A stretch of 64,000 nt of DNA from Streptomyces sp. TG1A-60. Its GTDB lineage: Bacteria; Actinomycetota; Actinomycetes; Streptomycetales; Streptomycetaceae. The translations under genes were made by a program, and so were the position numbers. The stretch covers positions 2,294,001 to 2,358,000 of the forward strand of contig NZ_CP147520.1 of the NCBI RefSeq assembly GCF_037201975.1, written 5' to 3'. Below the pieces are notes generated by a model, which was not told where the DNA came from, did not search any database, and was given only the letters and a program-made list of their open reading frames with translations. Positions 47,940-57,200 of this stretch are shown here, in pieces (the first letter of the stretch is position 1; every line of letters starts with the position of its first letter).

Positions 47940-47951
47940 GAGTATCGTTGC

Positions 47952-48668
47952 ATGGACAACAGTAGCGGCGTCGGCGTTCTGGACAAGGCGGCCCTGGTCC
48001 TGAGCGCTCTGGAGTCCGGTCCGGCCACCCTCGCGGGTCTGGTCGGCGCCACCGGACTCGCACGGCCCACGGCCCACCGCCTGGCCGTGGCTCTGGAACA
48101 CCACCGCATGGTGGCACGCGACATGCAGGGCCGTTTCATCCTCGGCCCCCGACTGGCCGAGCTGGCCGCGGCCGCCGGAGAGGACCGTCTCCTCGCGACC
48201 GCCGGCCCGGTGCTCACGCACTTGCGTGACGTCACGGGCGAGAGCGCGCAGCTCTACCGCCGCCAGGGCGACATGCGCATCTGCGTGGCCGCGGCGGAGC
48301 GCCTCTCCGGCCTCAGGGACACGGTCCCGGTCGGTTCGACCCTCACGATGAAGGCCGGGTCGTCGGCCCAGATCCTCATGGCCTGGGAGGAGCCCGAGCG
48401 CCTGCACCGCGGCCTCCAGGGCGCCCGCTTCACGGCCACGGCCCTCTCGGGCGTACGGCGCCGGGGCTGGGCCCAGTCCATCGGCGAGCGCGAGCCGGGC
48501 GTCGCCTCGGTCTCCGCCCCGGTACGCGGCCCCTCCAACCGCGTGGTCGCCGCCGTCTCCGTCTCGGGCCCCATCGAGCGCCTGAGCCGCCACCCCGGCC
48601 GCATGCACGCCCAGGCGGTCATCGACGCCGCGTCCCGCCTGTCGGAGGCCCTGCGCCGCACGGGCTGA
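47952..48668 (+). CDS. ndgR: IclR-family amino-acid regulator NdgR
   Basis: A 238-residue IclR-type repressor/activator. The winged-helix domain occupies about 1-70 (VLDKAALVLSALESGPATLA, ATGLARPTAHRLAVALEHHR). The effector domain covers the rest (SAQLYRRQGDMRICVAAAER, GSTLTMKAGSSAQILMAW). NdgR orthologues in Streptomyces control leucine, methionine and other amino-acid genes and affect antibiotic output. It is divergent from leuC, the conserved arrangement. I use the ATG at 47952 over an upstream one at 47931, which lies inside the palindrome. Confidence 0.93.
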   Translation: MDNSSGVGVLDKAALVLSALESGPATLAGLVGATGLARPTAHRLAVALEHHRMVARDMQGRFILGPRLAELAAAAGEDRLLATAGPVLTHLRDVTGESAQLYRRQGDMRICVAAAERLSGLRDTVPVGSTLTMKAGSSAQILMAWEEPERLHRGLQGARFTATALSGVRRRGWAQSIGEREPGVASVSAPVRGPSNRVVAAVSVSGPIERLSRHPGRMHAQAVIDAASRLSEALRRTG

Positions 48669-48693
48669 CAGCGATCCTCCCGCACCACCACGA

Positions 48694-48727
48694 AAAAGGC
48701 CTGCCTCAACGCCGCGGCAGGCCTTTT
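48694..48727. terminator. ndgR terminator
   Basis: AAAAGGCCTGCC (48694-48705) pairs with GGCAGGCCTTTT (48716-48727), giving a 12-base-pair stem ending in T residues. Confidence 0.8.
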
Positions 48728-48730
48728 CGC

Positions 48731-49186
48731 ATGAGGGAGGTGCTCAGGCACGTCGACGACGACTCCCTGGGCCGCACGATCCGCCTCGGCGCGGCTCTGT
48801 GGGCGCTGCCCCAGGCCCCCGACCCGGACGAGGAGGACCCGGTCACGGTCGCCGCGACGGCCGAGGTGGACCGCCTGCTGCGGACGCTGGACTGGGACTC
48901 GGCGCGGGAGATCGGCCCCCTGTCGCCCGTGCTCCGTTCACTGGTGGCACTGGTGGCCACGCTGCTGCGGCTGGGCTATCCATGCGACGCCGAACTGATG
49001 GCTCCGTACGCCGAGTTGATGCACCAGGCGGCCGTGCGGGACCTGGATCGCATGGAGACGTACGCGTCCGACACGGAGATGGTGGTGGTGGCGGTCTCGT
49101 CGGCGGTGCTCTTCGAGCCGGTCCTGCGGGCGCTGCACCGGCTGGCGCAGGAGGAGGAGTCGGCGCGGCGGTACGGCATCGAGTAG
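48731..49186 (+). CDS. Conserved hypothetical protein
   Basis: A 151-residue acidic helical protein (AEVDRLLRTLDWDSAREIGP, PYAELMHQAAVRDLDRMETY). I recognise no domain. The ATG at 48731 is only four bases past the ndgR terminator and has no ribosome site before it. A GTG eight codons or fewer downstream, after GAGGGAG, might be the true start. Coding bias is strong. It converges on the tRNA array. Confidence 0.65.
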   Translation: MREVLRHVDDDSLGRTIRLGAALWALPQAPDPDEEDPVTVAATAEVDRLLRTLDWDSAREIGPLSPVLRSLVALVATLLRLGYPCDAELMAPYAELMHQAAVRDLDRMETYASDTEMVVVAVSSAVLFEPVLRALHRLAQEEESARRYGIE

Positions 49187-49217
49187 GCCGGGCCGGGCAG
49201 CTCCGCCCAGGAGACGC

Positions 49218-49249
49218 CGAAGGCCCTCCACCGAGGTGGAGGGCCTTCG
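49218..49249. terminator. Bidirectional terminator before tRNA array
   Basis: CGAAGGCCCTCCAC (49218-49231) pairs with GTGGAGGGCCTTCG (49236-49249) around CGAG. It ends the plus-strand hypothetical gene and the minus-strand tRNA transcript. Confidence 0.8.
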
Positions 49250-49257
49250 TTCGTGCG

Positions 49258-49330
49258 TACCCCCGACCGGATTCGAACCGGCGCTACCGCCTTGAGAGGG
49301 CGGCGTGCTAGGCCGCTACACAACGGGGGC
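49258..49330 (-). tRNA. tRNA-Glu (CUC), copy 1
   Basis: A 73-base cloverleaf: acceptor GCCCCCG/CGGGGGT, D arm GTGTAGCGGCCTAGCAC, anticodon stem CCGCC/GGCGG with loop CTCTCAA (anticodon CUC), T arm CCGGTTCGAATCCGG, discriminator A. CCA is not encoded. It is the last tRNA of the array in the direction of transcription. Confidence 0.95.
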
Positions 49331-49358
49331 GTGGAGCCTGCGTTTCCGCAGGTCCGAG

Positions 49359-49430
49359 CTGGTCTACCTGGACTCGAACCAAGACTAACTGAACCAGAAT
49401 CAGTCGTGCTGCCAATTACACCATAGACCA
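49359..49430 (-). tRNA. tRNA-Gln (CUG), copy 1
   Basis: A 72-base cloverleaf with acceptor TGGTCTA/TAGACCA, anticodon stem ACTGA/TCAGT, loop TTCTGGT (anticodon CUG), T arm TTGGTTCGAGTCCAG and discriminator G. Confidence 0.95.
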
Positions 49431-49450
49431 ATGTGGTTTAGACCAGTCAG

Positions 49451-49523
49451 TACCCCCGACCGGATTCGAACCGGCGCTACCGCCTTGAGAGGGCGGCGTG
49501 CTAGGCCGCTACACAACGGGGGC
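49451..49523 (-). tRNA. tRNA-Glu (CUC), copy 2
   Basis: Identical in sequence to the Glu tRNA at 49258-49330, anticodon CUC. The duplication reflects heavy GAG use in a GC-rich genome. Confidence 0.95.
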
Positions 49524-49586
49524 CCCTAGCGATCCTGCATCGAGGTGAGGGGGTGCGACCCGAGCTCTCCCCGTGGGAAGGATCTG

Positions 49587-49659
49587 TACCCCCGACCGGA
49601 TTCGAACCGGCGCTACTGCCTTGAGAGGGCAGCGTGCTAGGCCGCTACACAACGGGGGC
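49587..49659 (-). tRNA. tRNA-Glu (CUC), copy 3
   Basis: Same as the other two Glu tRNAs except that the anticodon stem reads CTGCC/GGCAG, a compensatory pair change. The anticodon is still CUC. Confidence 0.95.
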
Positions 49660-49701
49660 TTCGCGGATCTGATCTCCGCATGTGCAGATGAGCTCTGCGA
49701 G

Positions 49702-49773
49702 CTGGCCTACCTGGACTCGAACCAAGACTAACTGAACCAGAATCAGTCGTGCTGCCAATTACACCATAGGCCA
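49702..49773 (-). tRNA. tRNA-Gln (CUG), copy 2
   Basis: Anticodon CUG. It differs from copy 1 by one acceptor pair (TGGCCTA/TAGGCCA). It is the first tRNA of the array in the direction of transcription. Confidence 0.95.
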
Positions 49774-49864
49774 CTGGAACGCAAGCCCCTGAGGGGATCT
49801 TGTTCTAGTTCGCTCCGTCGGTTCCGGTCTTTTCGACCCGCTCCCCGGCGGCGCAGAAAGAACA

Positions 49865-50596
49865 TTACCCGAAGGTGGACGGCGCTCCAAAACGGGTATC
49901 GGAGCCGAGGATCGAGGGGAGTTCGGCGAGGGTGGCGATCCGGTGCGGACCGGCCGGGAGGTCGACGGTCGCGTGGACACCGCCGCGATCGATCCAGACC
50001 GACAGCAGACCGGCGTCCGCGGCCCCCCGTCCGTCGATCTCCGGGTGGTCGCCGACGTACGCGACCTGGCACGGTGACAGCTCCAGGGCCTGGCATGCCG
50101 CGTGGAACGCCTTGGCGGCCGGCTTGTGGACCCCCAGCTCGGCCGCGCAGAGCACCGCCTCGAAGCGGTCCCGAACGCCGAGGACGCGCAGCTTGTGGTC
50201 CTGGACGCGGATCGTGGAGTTCGACAGGACGGCGTGGCGATGGGTGGCGGCGAGGGCGTCCAGGATGGGCAGGACGTCCGGGAAGAGGGTCCAGGCCCGC
50301 TCGTAGTGAGCGATGTAACGGTCGAACCAGGCGTCGGCCGCCCGGTCGCTCAGCGGCTCCTCCAGGAAATCCCGGACGCGGTCGCGCCGGGTGGCCTCCC
50401 AGTCGAGCCCGCCCGCCGCGTACCGCGCCCACTGCTGGTCGGTGAGGTCGCGCCAGCGCCGCAGCGCCTGTTCGACCGACTCGTACCCGTCGAGCAGCCC
50501 CTCGGCGGCCAGGTGGTCGCTCATTCCGGCGCGGTCGGCCGTGGTGTAGTCGAAGAGGGTGTCGTCGACGTCCCAGACCACGGCCTTGATGTTCAT
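49865..50596 (-). CDS. HAD-superfamily phosphatase
   Basis: A 243-residue haloacid-dehalogenase-type hydrolase. Motif I is VVWDVDDTLFDYTTADRAGM (DxDxT, nucleophile Asp), motif II AVLSNSTIRV, motif III Lys in GVHKPAAKAFHAAC and motif IV YVGDHPEIDGRGAADAGL. A helical cap follows motif I, so it is subclass I with unknown substrate. The frame is open upstream to 50815, but family similarity begins at MNIKAVVWD. It lies upstream of the tRNA array on the same strand. Confidence 0.88.
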   Translation of the reverse strand: MNIKAVVWDVDDTLFDYTTADRAGMSDHLAAEGLLDGYESVEQALRRWRDLTDQQWARYAAGGLDWEATRRDRVRDFLEEPLSDRAADAWFDRYIAHYERAWTLFPDVLPILDALAATHRHAVLSNSTIRVQDHKLRVLGVRDRFEAVLCAAELGVHKPAAKAFHAACQALELSPCQVAYVGDHPEIDGRGAADAGLLSVWIDRGGVHATVDLPAGPHRIATLAELPSILGSDTRFGAPSTFG

Positions 50597-50684
50597 GGAA
50601 TCGACGGTAACCGTGAGCAGGGCCTCCTGTATCCCGGATGCCCTGACGTGGTGGGACCGACGCGTGGAAGACCGGGTCACAGCC

Positions 50685-50968
50685 ATGACCGAGTACCGCG
50701 TCCAGTTCACCGTCGAGGCCCGCGCGACGTACGACGCTCTGCCCGGAGAGCGCCGGGCCCAGCTGGACAAGGCCGTGCGTGTAATGGCCCGTGATCCGTT
50801 CCGCAAGACCTCCACCGCGCCACTGGGCCCGGACGACAGTCTGCGCAGGGCCTACGTCGCCCCTGGCGTGGTGCTGGAGTACGTGGTCGCCGGGCGATCA
50901 TGGTGGTCGCCGTGCTGGAGATCTTCGACGAGAGCGCCTGTCTGATCGACGAGAACGACGCCGTCTGA
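50685..50968 (+). CDS. RelE/ParE-family toxin-like protein (frameshifted)
   Basis: The ATG at 50685 opens a RelE/ParE-like sequence: EYRVQFTVEARATYDALPGE, RAQLDKAVRVMARDPF, LRRAYVAPGVVLEYVVAG. At about 50899 the frame is lost. Inserting one base after GGGCG restores IMVVAVLEIFDESACLIDEN and a stop at 50966-50968, giving about 94 residues, the normal family length. As given, the reading stops at 50945 with a scrambled C-terminus. No antitoxin gene is adjacent, so it is an orphan or a non-toxic homologue. It diverges from the HAD gene. Confidence 0.7.
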
Positions 50969-50975
50969 TCAGCGC

Positions 50976-51007
50976 GAAGGGGCGGCACCCGGTGGTGCCG
51001 CCCCTTC
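50976..51007. terminator. Bidirectional terminator between ParE-like gene and gltX
   Basis: GAAGGGGCGGCACC (50976-50989) and GGTGCCGCCCCTTC (50994-51007) form a perfect 14-base-pair stem with a CGGT loop. Confidence 0.85.
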
Positions 51008-51033
51008 TCCTGCGCGTGGCGTCCTCGCGTGCG

Positions 51034-52509
51034 TTACGCCGCCAGCTTGGCCAGGGCCGCGTCGATGCGGGCCAAAGTCTTCTCCTGGCCCAGGATCTCC
51101 AGGGACTCGAAGAGGGGGAGGCCGACCGTACGGCCGGTGACGGCGACGCGGACGGGGGCCTGGGCCTTGCCGAGCTTGAGACCGTGGGCCTCGCCGGCGG
51201 CCAGGACGGCCTCCTTCAGCGACTCGGCCGAGGTCCAGTCGGCGGCCTCCAGCTTCGCCCTCGCCGTGCGCAGGAGCGCGTCGGAGCCCTCCTTCATCGC
51301 CTTCGTCCAGCTCACCTCGTCCTCCACCGGCTCCGGCAGGAACAGGAAGTCGACGTTGTCCGTGACCTCCGAGAGGACCTTGAGGCGGGTCTGCGCGTGC
51401 GGGGCGATGGCCTCCCACTTCGCCTCGTCGAAGTCCTCCGGCGCCCAGGGGGCGAACGGGGCCTTCAGCCACGGGGCGCAGCGCTCGGTGAACTCCTTCA
51501 CATCCAGCAGACGGATGTGGTCGGCGTTGATCGCCTCGGCCTTCTTCAGGTCGAAGCGGGCCGGGTTGGGGTTCACGTCCGCGATGTCGAAGGCGGCGAC
51601 CATCTCCTCGATCGTGAAGACGTCCTGGTCCGCGGAGAGCGACCAGCCCAGCAGGGAGAGGTAGTTGAGCAGGCCCTCGGGCAGGAAGCCGCGCTCCCGG
51701 TAGAGGTTCAGGCTCGACTGCGGGTCGCGCTTGGACAGCTTCTTGTTGCCCTCGCCCATGACGTACGGCAGGTGCCCGAAGGAGGGGACCGCCTTCGCGA
51801 TGCCGAGCTCCATCAGCGCCTCGTAGAGGGCGATCTGGCGGGGCGTCGAGGAGAGCAGGTCCTCTCCCCGCAGGACGTGGGTGATCTTCATCAGGGCGTC
51901 GTCGACGGGGTTGACGAGCGTGTAGAGGGGAGCGCCGTTCGCGCGGACGATGCCGTAGTCCGGCACGTTCTCCGGGGTGAAGGTCAGCTCGCCGCGCACC
52001 AGGTCGGTGAAGGTGATCGTCTCGTCGGGCATGCGGAAGCGGACGATGGGCTCGCGGCCCTCCGCCTCGTACCGCGTCCTCTGCTCGGGCGTGACCTCGC
52101 GGCACTTGCCGTCGTAGCCGGAGGGCCTGCCGGCGGCGCGGGCGGCGTCGCGGCGCTCCTCCAGTTCTGATGCGGTGCAGTAGCAGTGGTACGCGTGGCC
52201 CGCGTCCCGGAGCTTCCGGGCGATCTCCCGGTAGGTGTCCATCCGCTGCGACTGGCGGTACGGCGCGTGCGGGCCGCCGGCCTCGGGGCCCTCGTCCCAG
52301 GTGAAGCCCAGCCAGCGCAGGGAGTCCAGGAGCTGCGCGTAGGACTCCTCGGAGTCGCGGGCGGCGTCGGTGTCCTCGATGCGGAGGACGAACGTGCCGC
52401 CGGTGTGGCGGGCGAACGCCCAGTTGAACAAGGCCGTGCGGACCAGACCCACATGGGGGTTGCCGGTCGGGGACGGACAGAAACGTACGCGGACGGAGCC
52501 GTTAGCCAC
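51034..52509 (-). CDS. gltX: Glutamyl-tRNA synthetase
   Basis: Class I synthetase of 491 residues. The HIGH-type motif is [20 protein letters not shown] near residues 10-29, and the KMSKS-type loop is [27 protein letters not shown] and [20 protein letters not shown] are conserved. Most actinobacteria also use GluRS to charge tRNA(Gln) for later amidation, so this one enzyme may serve both tRNA families found 2-3 kb away. The GTG start lies within the last bases of the FAH gene (eight-base overlap). Confidence 0.97.
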   Translation of the reverse strand: MANGSVRVRFCPSPTGNPHVGLVRTALFNWAFARHTGGTFVLRIEDTDAARDSEESYAQLLDSLRWLGFTWDEGPEAGGPHAPYRQSQRMDTYREIARKLRDAGHAYHCYCTASELEERRDAARAAGRPSGYDGKCREVTPEQRTRYEAEGREPIVRFRMPDETITFTDLVRGELTFTPENVPDYGIVRANGAPLYTLVNPVDDALMKITHVLRGEDLLSSTPRQIALYEALMELGIAKAVPSFGHLPYVMGEGNKKLSKRDPQSSLNLYRERGFLPEGLLNYLSLLGWSLSADQDVFTIEEMVAAFDIADVNPNPARFDLKKAEAINADHIRLLDVKEFTERCAPWLKAPFAPWAPEDFDEAKWEAIAPHAQTRLKVLSEVTDNVDFLFLPEPVEDEVSWTKAMKEGSDALLRTARAKLEAADWTSAESLKEAVLAAGEAHGLKLGKAQAPVRVAVTGRTVGLPLFESLEILGQEKTLARIDAALAKLAA

Positions 52510-53278
52510 GCTTGATCACCTTGTTGGTGAGAGTGCCGATGCCTTCGATGGTGACGGCGACCTCGTCGCCGACGTTGAGGGGGCCGACCCCTGCCGGGGT
52601 GCCCGTGAGGATCACGTCGCCGGGGAGCAGCGTCATGGCCTCGGTGATGTTGACGATCAGGTCCTCGATGGAGTGGATCATCTCGCTCGTACGGCCGAGC
52701 TGGCGCTGTCGGCCGTTGACGGTGAGCTGGACGGTCAGGTCGCCCGGGTCCAGGTCGGTCTCCACCCAGGGACCGAGCGGGCAGGAGGTGTCGAAACCCT
52801 TGGCCCTGGCCCACTGCTTCTCGCGCTTCTGGACGTCGCGGGCGGTGATGTCGTTGGCGCAGGTGTAGCCGAAGATCACCTCCTTGACGCGCTCGCGCGG
52901 GACCTCGCGGCACATGCGGCCGATGACGACGGCCAGCTCGGCCTCGTGGTGGAGGTCCTGGGAGAAGGCCGGGTACTGGATCTCGTCGCCGGGGCCGATC
53001 ACCGAGGTGGCCGGCTTGAAGAAGGCGAACGGGGCGTCGGGGACGTCGTTGCCCAGCTCGCGCGCGTGCGCGGCGTAGTTGCGGCCGAAGGCCACGACCT
53101 TGTTGGGGAGCACCGGCGGCAGCAGCCTGACCTTGCTGAGCGGGACCTTGGTACCGGAGAGCTCGAAGTCCGCGAACGGGATGCCCTTGATGATGTCGAG
53201 GACGAGCTCGTCCGGCTTGTCGCCCTCGACCGCGCCGAAGGCTACGTTCCCGTCGATGGAGAACCTGGCGATGCGCAC
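52502..53278 (-). CDS. Fumarylacetoacetate hydrolase-family protein
   Basis: A 258-residue FAH-fold enzyme. It has [34 protein letters not shown], the metal-binding [12 protein letters not shown] (E-x-E type) and [40 protein letters not shown] closes the motif set. The family includes acylpyruvases, oxaloacetate decarboxylases and catechol meta-pathway hydratases. The sequence alone does not fix the substrate. It is co-transcribed with gltX (overlapping stop and start), a pairing conserved in Streptomyces. GTG start at 53278. Confidence 0.9.
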   Translation of the reverse strand: MRIARFSIDGNVAFGAVEGDKPDELVLDIIKGIPFADFELSGTKVPLSKVRLLPPVLPNKVVAFGRNYAAHARELGNDVPDAPFAFFKPATSVIGPGDEIQYPAFSQDLHHEAELAVVIGRMCREVPRERVKEVIFGYTCANDITARDVQKREKQWARAKGFDTSCPLGPWVETDLDPGDLTVQLTVNGRQRQLGRTSEMIHSIEDLIVNITEAMTLLPGDVILTGTPAGVGPLNVGDEVAVTIEGIGTLTNKVIKRG

Positions 53279-53375
53279 GGGATGCTTGCGCCCCTTAACT
53301 GAGCTGGCTGGAGTGTGACGCTCCAGGCTAACGCGGGGCGGGGTGCCCGCCTCGCGCATGAGAGCGGTACGCGCG

Positions 53376-53410
53376 ACGAAGGGCGCCCGCTCGTGCCGGG
53401 CGCCCTTCGT
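53376..53410 (-). terminator. Terminator after the small ANPRRT gene
   Basis: ACGAAGGGCGCCCG (53376-53389) pairs with CGGGCGCCCTTCGT (53397-53410) around a seven-base loop, a 14-base-pair stem. It lies 85 bases past the small gene stop and upstream of the FAH gene, so it marks the small gene as a separate transcription unit. Confidence 0.75.
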
Positions 53411-53494
53411 CTTCGTTGCTCGCGGGAGTCCGCCGGTTTTTCACAGGTACCGGATTGAGCAGTCGGCGGATTCGGCGCGTACGTGGGCGTGCAA

Positions 53495-53659
53495 CTACTC
53501 CGCCGTCCGGACCGGGACCGTCATCAGAACCGTCCGGCGGGGGTTGGCGGTCTGGGAGGGGAGGTCGACGGAGTGCTCCTGCTCCGGCGTGCGCAGGTCC
53601 TCGGCGTCGACGAGGTGGGCCAGCGTGGTGCGCCGGGGGTTGGCTATCGTGCGGAACAT
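53495..53659 (-). CDS. Small protein with two ANPRRT motifs
   Basis: An ATG at 53659 opens a 54-codon frame ending at TAG (53497-53495). A GTG at 53674 would make it 59 residues. It reads FRTIANPRRTTLAHLVDAED and ends with TANPRRTVLMTVPVRTAE. The motif ANPRRT occurs at both ends with different codons (CCC CGG CGC against CCC CGC CGG), so the repeat is kept at protein level. Nearly all third positions are G or C. A strong hairpin follows. No signal peptide, Cys or family signature is seen. It may be a regulatory peptide or precursor; function unknown. It diverges from conservon 1. Confidence 0.65.
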   Translation of the reverse strand: MFRTIANPRRTTLAHLVDAEDLRTPEQEHSVDLPSQTANPRRTVLMTVPVRTAE

Positions 53660-53674
53660 CGTCGTCGTCTTCAC

Positions 53675-54275
53675 TGTTGTTCAAGACCTCGTCGTGTGCG
53701 GGCGCCGGGACGGGCCGCGAGGGCCGCCCCGCAAGCGCGGGTTGTCGGATTCGCCATCCCTGTAAAGCGTCAGGCTAAACATGCGGTTCCCGGGCCATGT
53801 CGTGAAGAAGACATGATCGATGTGTGAGTTCGCTCACTCAGCCATGGGTAAACCGGGCAATCCGGACCCTCGATCCGGCTCCACGAAACGGACATAAATG
53901 ACCTGAAGCCCGCATTCCGCTCCTGATCATGGCGACTGGGACACCCTGCCCACCCCTGCGGATCGCACAACTATGCCCGATATGAGCCGAAACACCCTCC
54001 ACGTCTGGTGACGCGCTCCTCACGTGCCGTGACAGTGAACAGACCGTTATCCGCTGGCCTTGTTGGAGATCCGGCACTGTGCTGGAATTCCACGGACCGC
54101 CGCAGGATCGTGCCGGCGCGCAGAGGCGCACAGCAGCGCCTGGCGGCGGTGGGAGGGGGAGCAGCGCCGGTCACTCACGACCACCGATGGGGACGTATTC
54201 AGGGCGTCCCCGAAGACGCCGACACCGTCCCTCCGTTCACGCGGTGGGACGCCTGGTCCAGAGGTTGCGACGCTA
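53675..54275. other. Regulatory region between small gene and conservon 1
   Basis: About 600 bases without a supported gene. Two adjacent inverted repeats lie at 53796-53837. The cvnA1 frame is open from 54060, but codons before 54276 show less bias and no family similarity, so I treat them as leader. I could not define a promoter with confidence. Confidence 0.4.
53796..53837. promoter_or_regulatory. Paired inverted repeats upstream of conservon 1
   Basis: CATGTC-n8-GACATG (53796-53815) is followed by GTGAG-TTCG-CTCAC (53824-53837). The second can form a stable UUCG-type hairpin in RNA. Placement between divergent units suits operator or leader functions. Confidence 0.4.
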
Positions 54276-57200
54276 GTGCAGGGACGTTTCAAGAGGGATG
54301 GCAGCGCTTCGGCGGAGCCGGAGCCACACAACGGAACCGGCCACGGTTCCTCCCCCCAGCACGCCCAGAACCCGGGTCCGGCGGAGATCGGCGACGGCGG
54401 TGAGCGCTCCGGGCGCCCCGGCGCGTCAGTTCCTCCCACGCCGCCCGACAGGTCCAAGGGCGGCAACAAGGCCGGTGCCAGTGGTCCCGGCTCCCGTATA
54501 GCCCTGCGCAACTGGCGCATCTCGACCCGTCTCGTCTCGCTGCTCGCGCTCCCCGTGGTGGCGGCGACCTCTCTCGGCGCGCTGCGCATCGGCGACAACG
54601 TGGACGACATCCAGCAGCTCGACAACATGCGGCTGCTGACCGACATGACCAAGCAGGCGACCGAGCTGGCCACCGCGCTCCAGCAGGAGCGCGACCTGTC
54701 CGCCGGTCCCCTCTCGCACGGTCTGAGCGCCACCGACTTCACGGTCAAGGGCACCCGCGAGAAGACGGACCAGGCCCGCGTCCAGTTCACCGACGCCACC
54801 CAGGAAGCCGACAGCGCGAGCACGACGGACCGGCTGCCCGGTGTCCGTGACAGTCTCGTCCGGGTCGTCCGCGAGCTGAACAACCTCAACGCCATCCGCA
54901 AGACGGCCTACGCGGACCCCGAGAACTCCACGCAGACGGTCGAGGCCTACCACCGTCTGATCACCCAACTGCTGGGCCTGTCCACGGACATGGCCGAGGC
55001 CACCAGCAACCCGGACATGATCAAGCGCACCCGTGCCCTGGCGGCGTTCTCCTCCGCCAAGGAGTTCGCCTCGGTGCAGCGCGCGGTCATCGCGGCGGCC
55101 CTGCCCGAGAGCAAGGACAAGTCCGGATCGCTCTCCGAGAACGACCGGCTGTACGCGAGCTCGGCGCTGGCGAACGAGGAGTCCGACCGCAGCACCTTCT
55201 CCGACATCTACGGTGACGGCGCCGAGGAGATGACCAGGCCGATCGACGACGCGAGCCCCACCATCGAGGCCGCCGAAGTCTACGCGGACCGGGTGCTCGC
55301 CAGCGCGAACGGTCTGCGCGGACAGGACAAGCGCTCGTACAAGGACTGGACCGACGACTCCTCTGCCGAGATCGAGCAGATGAAGAAGATCGAGGGCACG
55401 CTGCTGGAGGAGATGGAGCAGACCGCTCGTACCCTCCGTGCGGAGTCCGAGCAAGAGGCGATCATCTCCGGTGCGCTGATCCTGCTCGTCCTCGGTGTCT
55501 CCCTGGTCGGCGCGTTCGTCGTGGCCCGCTCCATGATCCGCTCGCTGCGCCGGCTGCAGGACACCGCGACCAAGGTCGCCCAGGACCGGCTGCCCGAGCT
55601 GGTCAAGCAGCTGTCGGAGTCGGACCCGCAGGACGTCGACACCTCCGTCGAGTCGGTCGGTGTGCACTCGCGCGACGAGATCGGCCAGGTGGCCGCGGCC
55701 TTCGACGACGTGCACCGCGAGGCGGTCCGCCTCGCCGCCGAGCAGGCCCTGCTCCGGGGCAACGTCAACGCGATGTTCACCAACCTCTCGCGCCGCTCCC
55801 AGGGCCTCATCCAGCGTCAGCTCTCGCTCATCTCCGAGCTGGAGTCCCGCGAGGCCGACCCGGACCAGCTGTCGTCGCTGTTCAAACTCGACCACCTCGC
55901 CACCCGCATGCGCCGTAACGGTGAGAACCTCCTCGTGCTCGCCGGTGAGGAGCCCGGTCGCCGCTGGACCCGTCCGGTCCCGCTGGTCGACGTGCTCCGC
56001 GCCGCCGCGTCCGAGGTGGAGCAGTACGAGCGCATCGAGCTGGCCTCCGTGCCGACCACCGAAGTGGCGGGCCGTGTCGTCAACGACCTCGTGCACCTGC
56101 TCGCCGAGCTGCTGGAGAACGCCACCTCGTTCTCCTCGCCGCAGACCAAGGTCAAGGTCACCGGTCACGCGCTGCCCGACGGCCGCGTGCTGATCGAGAT
56201 CCACGACACCGGTATCGGCCTCTCCCCTGAGGACCTCGCGGCGATCAACGAGCGGCTCGCCTCGCCGCCCACCGTGGACGTCTCCGTCTCCCGCCGCATG
56301 GGTCTGTTCGTGGTCGGCCGGCTCTCGCAGCGCCACGGCATTCGTATCCAGCTGCGCCCGTCCGACTCGGGCGGTACGACCGCGCTGGTCATGCTCCCCG
56401 TCGACGTCGCCCAGGGCAACAAGAAGCCCACCCCGGGCAAGCCCGGCCAGGGTGCCCCCTCCACCGGTGGTCCCGCCGCCGCGCAGGCCGCGGCCGGTGC
56501 CGCCGCCGCGCGTCGCCAGAACGGTGGCCAGGCGGGTCCGCCGCTGGGCGGTGGCGGCGGTCTCCTCGGTGGCCCTCCGCAGCGTGGACAGGTCGGCGCG
56601 GGCCAGGGTCCGCGGGCCGCACTGCCCGGCAACCCCGGTGGCCCGCGTGGGCCGCAGGGCGGCCCGCCCTCGCCCCCACAGGGCGGCCGACCGGCTCCGG
56701 CGGGCGCCGGTGCCGGCGGGTTCGGCGGCGGTCAGGCACCGGGTGCCCCGCAGGGGCTGCAGGCCGCCGGGACCGGTGGCCCCAGGAACTTCGAGAGCTT
56801 TGACGACTCCGGACGCCAGGGCGGCTTCCCGGGCGGCGGCTCGGGCCTGCGCCCGGCCGGCGGTCCGGGTGACGCCGGTGCGGCCCGGCCGGGTGGCCCC
56901 GACAGCGGCCCCGGCGCCGTGCCGCCGAAGCAGGGCAAGGAACGTTCCGGCAGGCGCCGTCCGCAGCTGCCCGGCCGCGGTGGCCCCCGCGCCGAGCTGC
57001 CCGGTGGCAACTCCCCGTCGCGGACGCCGAGCTGGAGCGACGACAACGCGCAGCCGCCGGTGCCGCGCGCCTCGCTGGACACCCCGCGCGGCCACGACGA
57101 GCAGCCGGACGTCACCGCGCCGATGCCGCGGATCGACCCCGGCCAGGGCCCGGCCCCGGACTTCCCGCAGCACTCCGACTTCGACGCCCAGCGCCCCGGC

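Noticed and set aside
47759..47951. Possible leucine attenuator leader peptide before leuC
   Set aside because: No short frame with a run of Leu codons and no terminator/antiterminator pair could be found.
49258..49773. Short regularly spaced repeats resembling a CRISPR array
   Set aside because: The repeated units fold as tRNA-Glu and tRNA-Gln genes with clear anticodons.
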